Positions 8,229 through 12,561 of a stretch of 12,561 nucleotides of DNA are shown here, piece after piece; the first letter of the stretch is position 1, and each line of letters starts with the position of its first letter. This DNA comes from Gammaproteobacteria bacterium (GTDB lineage: Bacteria; Pseudomonadota; Gammaproteobacteria; Steroidobacterales; Woeseiaceae). Location of the stretch: NCBI GenBank assembly GCA_030641695.1, contig DAOWGY010000065.1, forward strand, positions 1 to 12,561, written 5' to 3'. The position numbers and the translations under genes are program-made. The notes under the pieces are model-generated. The model was not told the DNA's origin. It searched no databases and saw only the letters and a program-made list of their open reading frames with translations.

Positions 8229-8271
8229 GCGCTGCGTGTGCTATTCATGCACGTACGATATCCCGCAGCGC
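8229..8271. terminator. Nested inverted repeat between convergent genes, possible bidirectional terminator
   Basis: GCGCTGCG (8229-8236) pairs exactly with CGCAGCGC (8264-8271), and inside it GTGC (8238-8241) pairs with GCAC (8249-8252). It starts six bases past the korB-like stop and extends over the 3' end of the convergent DUF1501 gene. With only 21 bp between the two stop codons, an intrinsic terminator would have to overlap coding sequence, as this does. No T run is visible on either side, so termination is inferred from position only. Confidence 0.3.
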
Positions 8272-9438
8272 CCTGGCGCGGCCGCTGTCCGGGAACACAC
8301 TGCGTTCGATGAACGCCTCGGGCAATAACAAATGCTCGGCCAGCACGCCCTTAAAGACGCTCCTGAGATCCGTGGTTGGCTTGAGATCCCGACCATCCTG
8401 CAGCGCACTGTCTTTCAATCCGGGCCAATCCGCGATGACGTGACCGCCATTCACGGCGCCGCCGACCAGTAACGCCGCCGTTGCGGTGCCATGATCAGTA
8501 CCACGCGTGCCATTGACCTTCACGGTGCGACCGAACTCGGTGACGACGGCGACAACCGTGTCCGACCAGGCGGCGCCGAGGGCTTCGCGCAAGGCGGTGA
8601 GGCCGCCATCGAGTATGGAAAAACGATTCGCGAGTGCGCCCGAAACCGAACCCTGGTTAGCATGTGTGTCCCAGCCACCTATCTCGAGCACCGCGATCTG
8701 CGGACCATTTTCCGCAGTGAGGAACCGTGCTGTGGATCGCATCATTAAGCGGAACTGCTCGGCTTCGTTGCCGCGACGTCGTGAGCTTCCCATGTTCCCG
8801 GCGATCTCCTGAGACTTGAGCGCCTGGGCGAGCCGTGTGGCGAAGAACGCATCATCGGCGTACAGATCCTGCAGTCGGTGCACGGTGCTGTCGCCGGTAT
8901 CCGGGAGCTGCGAGGGGGCCCAGCTGGTCACGGAATTATCGCCACGCAACACGAGCGGCGTGTTCTGCGCCATCGCGATGGCGGTCTCGTTGCCGAGCGA
9001 GCCGCCGAGTGCTGCAAGCGCACGGTTCAACCAGCCATCGCGGAGTTTGCCGACACTGGTAGCGCCGCTTTCCAAAACGTCCTGACCGTCGAAGTGCGAG
9101 CGGTCACGGTAAGGGCTTGCGACCGCATGCACGAGCAGTGCTTCCTCATTCTGGAAATTTTCATAGATGCCGCGTAGCGAGGGGTGCAAGGCGAATGTGC
9201 CGTCGAGTTTCAGTGCGCCGTGGTCTTCACCGGGCGCGGGGAGGGCCAATTCGCCGCGCAACCTGCGGTAGTCGTTGTCACCGTACGGTGCGGCGAGCGC
9301 CAGCCCGTCGACTGCGCCACGCAGAATGACGAGCACAAAATTTGCATCGGTATCGGTCTTCGCGAACGTGATCGTGGGCAAGCCCGTCGCAACCGCGCCG
9401 AGTCCCAGGGTTTTCAAGATATCTCTGCGACTGGTCAT
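8245..9438 (-). CDS. DUF1501 family protein, Tat-exported
   Basis: A 397-aa protein of the DUF1501 family, which belongs to the sulfatase/alkaline-phosphatase-like fold; no reaction is established. The N-terminus is a Tat signal: SRRDILK (3-9), a hydrophobic stretch, and a likely cut after TITFA (residue 26), so the folded protein would go to the periplasm. Family blocks are visible: RGAVDGLALAAPYGDNDYRR near the mature N-terminus, ASPYRDRSHFDGQDVLESG, and VTEFGRTVKVNGTRGTDHG. Start ATG 9438 has GGAGA (9448-9444 on this strand) five bases upstream, lying inside the last codons of the DUF1800 gene. Only two bases separate that gene's stop from this ATG, so translation is coupled. DUF1800/DUF1501 pairs occur widely in Proteobacteria and Planctomycetes, implying a joint but unknown job. 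Length is normal and the gene looks intact. Confidence 0.92.
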   Translation of the reverse strand: MTSRRDILKTLGLGAVATGLPTITFAKTDTDANFVLVILRGAVDGLALAAPYGDNDYRRLRGELALPAPGEDHGALKLDGTFALHPSLRGIYENFQNEEALLVHAVASPYRDRSHFDGQDVLESGATSVGKLRDGWLNRALAALGGSLGNETAIAMAQNTPLVLRGDNSVTSWAPSQLPDTGDSTVHRLQDLYADDAFFATRLAQALKSQEIAGNMGSSRRRGNEAEQFRLMMRSTARFLTAENGPQIAVLEIGGWDTHANQGSVSGALANRFSILDGGLTALREALGAAWSDTVVAVVTEFGRTVKVNGTRGTDHGTATAALLVGGAVNGGHVIADWPGLKDSALQDGRDLKPTTDLRSVFKGVLAEHLLLPEAFIERSVFPDSGRARALRDIVRA

Positions 9439-9440
9439 GG

Positions 9441-10838
9441 CTATCTCCGTTGAAAGTCCGGCGACGCAAGAAACAGCGTCGTTCCCTGCGCGGTAGTTTC
9501 GGCGCGTGACACGGCTTTACGTGTTCTGTCACTGAATGCCGGGCCCAGCACGGCGTCACCGAGGTCGAGGGGATTGACGCGCGAGCCTGCGAAGTTGCCA
9601 ACGGCTTGCGCCCACTCGATGCGCTTGTACAAGGCGTCCGCACCGCCCCACTGGTCCGCGGTATCGGGCCAGCCTTCGGGAGATCCGGGTTTGAACGGTG
9701 CCTGGCCCATGAGGTCCAGCGCGCCGATCAGGAAGCGGCCGTCATCCGGCGCGTGATCGAACGCACGAAATGCCGATACGACATAGTCGTGCGGTGTCTT
9801 GTACTTGCTGAACAGATGCTGCCAGGGTTCGGTCGACTCAACGAGTGCCGTGTACATGGCGACAAGATCGCCGCCGCTATCGAGAAACACGTTGCTGAGT
9901 CTGTCGACGAGGGTCTGCGGCGGATCGTCGGCGACGAAGTGGCGCGCGAGTTTGGTCGAGATGAATGTCGCCGTTGACGGATGCATTGCCAGGTCGCGAA
10001 GCACGGCTTCTCCCTGGTCGAGACCCTGTTGCGAATAGTTGCGGCCGAGCACGGTCTGGGTACCCGGTTCGTGTATGGCCTCGCGAAATTCGAAAGTGCC
10101 CGCTTCACCGTCGGCGAATCGCCCGTGATCGTTGACACCGCCGATCGACCAGCCGGTGATGACTTTTGCAAACGTCGTTACGTCATCCTGTCCGTAGCCG
10201 CCATCGACGCCGAGTGTGTGCAACTCCAGGATTTCGCGTGCCAGGTTTTCGTTGAGACCGAATCTCCGGTCGCGGCGGTAGCGATTGGCTCGCTTGCCCA
10301 TCGTGGAGCCAGGCCCGATAGATCGCTGGTTATCCAGGTACAGGATCATCGCCGGGTGTTGTTCGGCAGCAATCAGCAGGTCCGCAAAGTTGCCCGCAAT
10401 GTTCGGGCGAATTGCCTCGATCTCGTACAGTCCGGCAATCGCCGGAATTGGGGGTTTGTCGGCCGAAACGGCGAAGTGATTTGACCAGAAATGCACGAGG
10501 CGCTCGTAAAATGGAAAGTCGCTGCGGGTGGCGACCCGATATCTTGCCTTGATCTGGTCGATGTAATTGCGACGCACATAGGCACCGAATTTCTGCACGA
10601 CATCGGGCGCCGGCTGGTCGTCACGCTGCCGAGTCTCACGTTGCATGCGCCGGATGTCCTGCGCCTCGAGAATCAGCTCCGGCGTTTGTGGCAGCTTCCT
10701 GAAATCGGAGGGCTGCCGTGATGGTCCCTGCAACTGATCGAGGAGCCAGCTGCGAGGATCACGATCGATCGACTCGAGATCGCCCGGTCTTGCGCCAAGC
10801 CCGAAGCGATTCGCTGCAATGACAGTTTCGGTCTTCAA
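9441..10838 (-). CDS. DUF1800 family protein
   Basis: Member of the DUF1800 family, of unknown biochemical function, nearly always next to DUF1501. Characteristic blocks: NRFGLGARPG near the N-terminus, FWSNHFAVS, ILYLDNQRSIGPGSTMGKRA, GLNENLAREILELHTLGVDG, FAKVITGWS, then HEPGTQTVLGRNY and ATFISTKLARHFVADDPP. No signal peptide or membrane helix is seen, unlike its Tat-exported partner. I place the start at TTG 10838: GGAGA lies six bases upstream (10849-10845), and the protein then begins MKTETVIAANRFGLG, as family members usually do. The in-frame ATG at 10883 would add 15 poorly conserved, Arg-rich residues, has no Shine-Dalgarno and sits in the loop of a hairpin; it remains the alternative (480 aa instead of 465). 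First gene of a two-gene unit read leftward. Confidence 0.88.
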   Translation of the reverse strand: MKTETVIAANRFGLGARPGDLESIDRDPRSWLLDQLQGPSRQPSDFRKLPQTPELILEAQDIRRMQRETRQRDDQPAPDVVQKFGAYVRRNYIDQIKARYRVATRSDFPFYERLVHFWSNHFAVSADKPPIPAIAGLYEIEAIRPNIAGNFADLLIAAEQHPAMILYLDNQRSIGPGSTMGKRANRYRRDRRFGLNENLAREILELHTLGVDGGYGQDDVTTFAKVITGWSIGGVNDHGRFADGEAGTFEFREAIHEPGTQTVLGRNYSQQGLDQGEAVLRDLAMHPSTATFISTKLARHFVADDPPQTLVDRLSNVFLDSGGDLVAMYTALVESTEPWQHLFSKYKTPHDYVVSAFRAFDHAPDDGRFLIGALDLMGQAPFKPGSPEGWPDTADQWGGADALYKRIEWAQAVGNFAGSRVNPLDLGDAVLGPAFSDRTRKAVSRAETTAQGTTLFLASPDFQRR

Positions 10839-10844
10839 GTGGGG

Positions 10845-10849
10845 TCTCC
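10845..10849 (-). promoter_or_regulatory. Shine-Dalgarno supporting the TTG start of the DUF1800 gene
   Basis: GGAGA on the minus strand, six bases before TTG 10838. The competing ATG at 10883 has no such element, so this site decides the start chosen for the DUF1800 gene. Confidence 0.55.
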
Positions 10850-10869
10850 GCGTGTCTGCTGTCCGTAAC

Positions 10870-10894
10870 CGGCTCGTAGCCATTCAACGAGCCG
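10870..10894 (-). promoter_or_regulatory. 8-bp perfect hairpin in the probable DUF1800 leader
   Basis: CGGCTCGT (10870-10877) pairs exactly with ACGAGCCG (10887-10894) around a nine-base loop; on the minus strand the loop contains the ATG at 10883-10881. If the gene starts at TTG 10838, this stem-loop lies in the 5' leader about 20 bases before the Shine-Dalgarno. It could stabilise the mRNA, regulate it or bind a protein. If ATG 10883 is the start, the hairpin would hinder it. Confidence 0.4.
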
Positions 10895-11080
10895 TCACTG
10901 GATTGGTTGACGATGGCGCCGGCACATATGACCCGATTCGGCTATCATCGGGGCGGACATCTATAAATATTTGATAATTAAAAGAAATTAGTTTCCCGTT
11001 TGCTGCATCCAAACGTCGCTCCAGAGTCATCTAAATGGTGAATAAGGCACAATCGTCTACATTAAGTAAGGAGGTTGGAA
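10895..11080. promoter_or_regulatory. Divergent intergenic region with AT-rich patch and small inverted repeat
   Basis: About 240 bp separate the DUF1800 start from the divergent DUF6249 start, so promoters for both units must lie here or in the adjoining leader. An AT-rich stretch (10961-10990, containing TATAAAT and the palindrome AAATATTT at 10965-10972) stands out from the GC-rich surroundings. A 6-bp inverted repeat CCCGAT/ATCGGG (10932-10937, 10947-10952) is operator-like. TATAAA at 10962-10967 could be a -10 for the rightward unit, but no well-spaced -35 accompanies it. No gene or RNA was recognised, and no promoter can be assigned with confidence on either strand. Confidence 0.4.
11068..11074 (+). 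promoter_or_regulatory. Strong Shine-Dalgarno fixing the DUF6249 start
   Basis: AAGGAGG, a near-perfect anti-16S match, six bases before ATG 11081. It rules out an in-frame TTG at 11075, which directly abuts the site, and implies efficient translation of the first gene of the sigma cassette. Confidence 0.8.
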
Positions 11081-11443
11081 ATGGAAATTAACGAATTCTG
11101 GATTCCCGTGGTCATGTTTATCGGTATGGCGGTTGTCCTGTCACTGTGGGTCTGGTTTCGCTATCGAGCCAAACGGGACACGCAGGTGACGATCCGGACA
11201 GCTATCGAGAAAGGTCAGGATTTGTCGCCGGAAATGATCGAGAACCTGGTCAACCCACCCATATCACCGAAGCGTGATTTGAGACGCGGAGTCATCGGAG
11301 TGGTGCTTGCCATTGGCTTTGCCCTGTTCGGGTTGATACTGGGCGAGGAAGACGCGGTCAGGCCATTGCTGGGCATTGCGATGTTCCCATTTTCGATCGG
11401 TGTGGCGTTCTTGCTGATGCATCGTTACGGCCGCTCCGACTGA
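11081..11443 (+). CDS. DUF6249-type small membrane protein
   Basis: A 120-aa protein with three predicted membrane helices (about 7-26, 70-88, 95-113) and a charged cytoplasmic-looking loop between the first and second, including AIEKGQDLSPEMIENL and SPKRDLRR. The layout (N-terminal helix, a KGQ-x-(L/I)-(S/P)-P-E stretch, then a helix pair) is what I recall of DUF6249 proteins, which in Xanthomonadales-type genomes are often found beside ECF sigma factors. Function is unknown; membrane sensing or modulating the sigma factor is an inference from position alone. Start ATG is set by AAGGAGG at 11068-11074. The sigma gene follows 27 bp after the stop with its own ribosome site, so co-transcription is likely. 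A phage-holin-like identity seems unlikely given the context. Confidence 0.8.
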   Translation: MEINEFWIPVVMFIGMAVVLSLWVWFRYRAKRDTQVTIRTAIEKGQDLSPEMIENLVNPPISPKRDLRRGVIGVVLAIGFALFGLILGEEDAVRPLLGIAMFPFSIGVAFLLMHRYGRSD

Positions 11444-11460
11444 TACATTCAGAACACGCG

Positions 11461-11467
11461 GGGAGGA
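11461..11467 (+). promoter_or_regulatory. Shine-Dalgarno positioned for an ATT start of the sigma gene
   Basis: GGGAGGA (11461-11467) with core GGAGG ending four bases before ATT 11471. No ATG, GTG or TTG lies at a workable distance in the sigma reading frame. The next in-frame GTG (11498) is about 30 bases away and has no comparable site, so this element argues for initiation at ATT. Confidence 0.6.
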
Positions 11468-11470
11468 AAT

Positions 11471-12013
11471 ATTAACGACCAGGTACTTGTCGCTCGCGTG
11501 GTGGCCAGCCAGGATTCGGGCGCCTTCGGCGAACTGATCCGGCGCCACCAGTCACAGGTACGGAATTTTCTCCGTAAGCTGACGCGCGACGAGACCCTGG
11601 CTGATGACCTCGCACAGGACTGCTTCCTGCACGCATGGGACAAGATTCACAGCTACTCGGGAAGCGGCACGTTTATCGGCTGGGTATTGAAGATCGCTTA
11701 CACGACCTTTTTGCAGTCGAAGCGGAAATCGAAGCGTTACCACGAGATCCTCGATCAGGTTGGTCACGAGAATGTACGGGAGTCGACGAGCCAGCAAGGT
11801 GCTCCGGAAGACACTCTGGACCTTGAAAAACTGCTGGCAGTGTTGAACGAACAGGAGCGGGTAATTATGATCTTCTCGTATGCGTGCGGTCTTTCGCACC
11901 GGGAAATCTCGGAAGCGACGGAATTACCCGCCGGTACGGTGAAATCGATCATTCACCGCGCCAAAGAAAAGATCAGGACGCAGTTTGAAATCGAAAGTTA
12001 TCAACATGGCTGA
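11471..12013 (+). CDS. ECF-type RNA polymerase sigma factor, probable ATT start
   Basis: Alternative sigma factor (180 aa from 11471) that directs RNA polymerase to a stress or envelope-type regulon. Region 2 spans about 19-85, with the core-binding DDLAQDCFLHAW block (45-56) and GTFIGWVLKIAY (66-77). A linker follows, then region 4 (about 118-172) with helix-turn-helix LSHREISEATELPAGTVKSI (141-160). Region 3 is absent, as expected for ECF factors. The natural N-terminus for this family would read (M)NDQVLVARVVASQDSGAFGE, which places initiation at ATT 11471, behind GGGAGGA. The first conventional codon, GTG 11498, would remove nine residues, including most of the first helix, and lacks a Shine-Dalgarno. 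A single-base error (ATG to ATT) is the other explanation. The 3' end overlaps the next gene by 8 bp. Target promoters are unknown; no ECF-type promoter was confidently found upstream. Confidence 0.9.
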   Translation: MNDQVLVARVVASQDSGAFGELIRRHQSQVRNFLRKLTRDETLADDLAQDCFLHAWDKIHSYSGSGTFIGWVLKIAYTTFLQSKRKSKRYHEILDQVGHENVRESTSQQGAPEDTLDLEKLLAVLNEQERVIMIFSYACGLSHREISEATELPAGTVKSIIHRAKEKIRTQFEIESYQHG

Positions 12014-12347
12014 CAAGATATCGGACGCACAGGACAGGCTACTGGAATCGGTATTTCACTCTGTACCGATTCCGGATGACGGCTTCAGCGACAGGATCCT
12101 GTTCAGGATTCGCCGCCGCATCTGGGTCAACCGGCTGGCATTACCGGTGGCGGCTCTCGTCGGCGTGGCGTTTGCCCTGAAGCCTGCGGCGCAGCTCGTT
12201 GCTGCGTTGTTGCCTTTGCTGAATGTCATACCCATCGACATGGTCAGTGCGCCACTGCAGTTTCTGCCACAGCTGCAGATGATCGGGCTGGGCGGCATGA
12301 TGTTTGCGGCGGCGATCACGCTTTACAAGGTAATCGAGGAAACCTAG
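12006..12347 (+). CDS. Small membrane protein overlapping the ECF sigma gene, candidate anti-sigma factor
   Basis: A 113-aa protein of no family I can name. Residues 1-40 are charged and probably cytoplasmic, holding RLLESVFHSVPIPDDGFSDR and an Arg-rich RIRRRIW stop-transfer-like stretch. Hydrophobic segments follow at about 43-75 (one or two helices) and 90-108. ATG 12006 lies inside the last codons of the sigma gene (8-bp overlap), the coupling typical of sigma/anti-sigma pairs. There is no HxxxCxxC zinc motif, so it is not a classical ZAS-type anti-sigma. An in-frame TTG at 11985, seven codons earlier and with AGGA six bases before it, is an alternative start. I infer anti-sigma activity from position and topology only. 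The gene ends in a small hairpin. Confidence 0.75.
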   Translation: MADKISDAQDRLLESVFHSVPIPDDGFSDRILFRIRRRIWVNRLALPVAALVGVAFALKPAAQLVAALLPLLNVIPIDMVSAPLQFLPQLQMIGLGGMMFAAAITLYKVIEET

Positions 12348-12355
12348 GGGTTTCC
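12338..12355 (+). terminator. Small hairpin at the end of the sigma cassette
   Basis: GGAAACC (12338-12344) pairs exactly with GGTTTCC (12349-12355) around a four-base loop; the stop codon TAG (12345-12347) is mostly in the loop. The stem is only 7 bp and no T run follows, so it would be a weak intrinsic terminator at best. Confidence 0.25.
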
Positions 12356-12375
12356 CTGAGTATCCGCAAGGCGTA

Positions 12376-12396
12376 GCCACGTCGTTGTCACGTGGC
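12376..12396. repeat. 7-bp inverted repeat overlapping the last promoter
   Basis: GCCACGT (12376-12382) and ACGTGGC (12390-12396) are perfect complements around a seven-base spacer. The spacer and the first base of the right arm contain the candidate -35 box of the downstream gene (12385-12390). It could be a repressor site placed to block that promoter, or the terminator hairpin of the upstream cassette; no T run follows it. Confidence 0.35.
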
Positions 12397-12413
12397 GCGG
12401 GCTCGGCTACAGT
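12385..12413 (+). promoter_or_regulatory. Promoter with predicted start at the ATG (leaderless transcript)
   Basis: TTGTCA (12385-12390, five of six consensus bases) and TACAGT (12408-12413, four of six) are separated by exactly 17 bp. The expected transcription start, seven bases past the -10 box, is 12420, the A of the downstream ATG. No Shine-Dalgarno lies before that ATG, which fits a leaderless mRNA. Confidence 0.55.
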
Positions 12414-12419
12414 CGGGCC

Positions 12420-12561
12420 ATGACTCTTCGCGACCAGGTCGAGAATCTATTGCCCAACTGGGAACGCTGGTATCCCAGTCTGTTCGATGCAGCGTGCGAC
12501 CTTGGCCTGATCAAGGCACGGGTCTGTGATCCCGGTTCATTGCTGCTGACTCGCCGCCATC
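12420..12561 (+). CDS. Unrecognised protein, 3' partial (first 47 residues)
   Basis: An open frame from ATG 12420 to the window edge, reading MTLRDQVENLLPNWERWYPS and then LFDAACDLGLIKARVCDPGS. No signal peptide or membrane helix is seen in this part; it looks like the start of a soluble protein. I do not recognise the family. Support for a real gene is the well-spaced promoter immediately upstream, natural amino-acid composition and the absence of a better frame on either strand. There is no Shine-Dalgarno, so it is probably translated from a leaderless transcript. It lies 72 bp after the sigma cassette and appears to be a separate unit. Confidence 0.65.
   Translation, partial: MTLRDQVENLLPNWERWYPSLFDAACDLGLIKARVCDPGSLLLTRRH

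Noticed and set aside
10971..10999. TTGATA (10971-10976) as the -35 box of a rightward promoter
   Set aside because: The position 17 bp downstream reads TCCCGT, which is not a -10 box; other spacings were no better.
11054..11060. CGTCTAC, similar to an ECF-sigma -10 element, upstream of the DUF6249 gene
   Set aside because: The -35 region at the expected distance (about 11032-11037) reads TAAATG and not the GGAAC/TGAAAC type, so autoregulation cannot be supported.
11075..11080. TTG 11075 as the start of the DUF6249 gene
   Set aside because: It immediately follows the AAGGAGG site with no spacer; ATG 11081 is correctly spaced.
1..12561. CRISPR arrays, tRNA/rRNA genes, insertion sequences, phage or toxin-antitoxin genes
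   Set aside because: No regularly spaced repeats, cloverleaf-like segments, transposase motifs or terminal repeats were seen; this was a reading by eye, so a divergent small RNA could be missed.

Overview
The window is ordinary-looking, fairly high-GC bacterial chromosome with densely packed genes on both strands. The gene families point to a gammaproteobacterium of the Xanthomonadales/Steroidobacterales/Woeseiaceae type. These include a DUF6249 plus ECF-sigma cassette, a DUF1800/DUF1501 pair, a Porphyromonas-like dihydroorotase subgroup and a three-gene 2-oxoacid oxidoreductase set. The taxonomic guess is an inference from family content, not a match to a genome. No tRNA, rRNA, CRISPR array, insertion sequence or phage gene was seen.

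Layout, left to right. (1) 2-1960 (+): the 3' part of a peptidase-C39 ABC exporter of the bacteriocin/double-glycine-leader type; its catalytic Cys lies left of the window. (2) 2020-3360 (+): a dihydroorotase starting at TTG, of the subgroup with Gln in place of the first metal-binding His. A perfect 13-bp hairpin follows it, then a plausible sigma70-like promoter. (3) 3515-8223 (+): a tight three-gene operon. It encodes a GltD-like FAD/NAD(P) oxidoreductase fused to a two-cluster ferredoxin domain, a fused gamma-alpha 2-oxoacid:acceptor oxidoreductase subunit, and its TPP-binding beta subunit. Together they look like a self-contained 2-oxoacid oxidoreductase linked to NAD(P) instead of (or as well as) free ferredoxin. 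(4) 8245-10838 (-): a DUF1800 gene followed by a Tat-exported DUF1501 gene, translationally coupled, convergent to the operon. (5) 10839-11080: a divergent intergenic region with inverted repeats and an AT-rich patch. (6) 11081-12347 (+): a regulatory cassette of a three-helix DUF6249 membrane protein, an ECF sigma factor and a small membrane protein overlapping the sigma gene, which may be its anti-sigma partner. (7) 12420-12561 (+): the first 47 codons of an unrecognised gene with a well-placed promoter whose predicted start site is the A of the ATG, so probably leaderless.

The most unusual point is the ECF sigma gene. The conserved N-terminus and a good Shine-Dalgarno both place initiation at an ATT codon (11471), a start codon known mainly from autoregulated infC. 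The three-gene oxidoreductase and the sigma/DUF6249/small-membrane-protein cassette are the best candidates for incompletely described systems.
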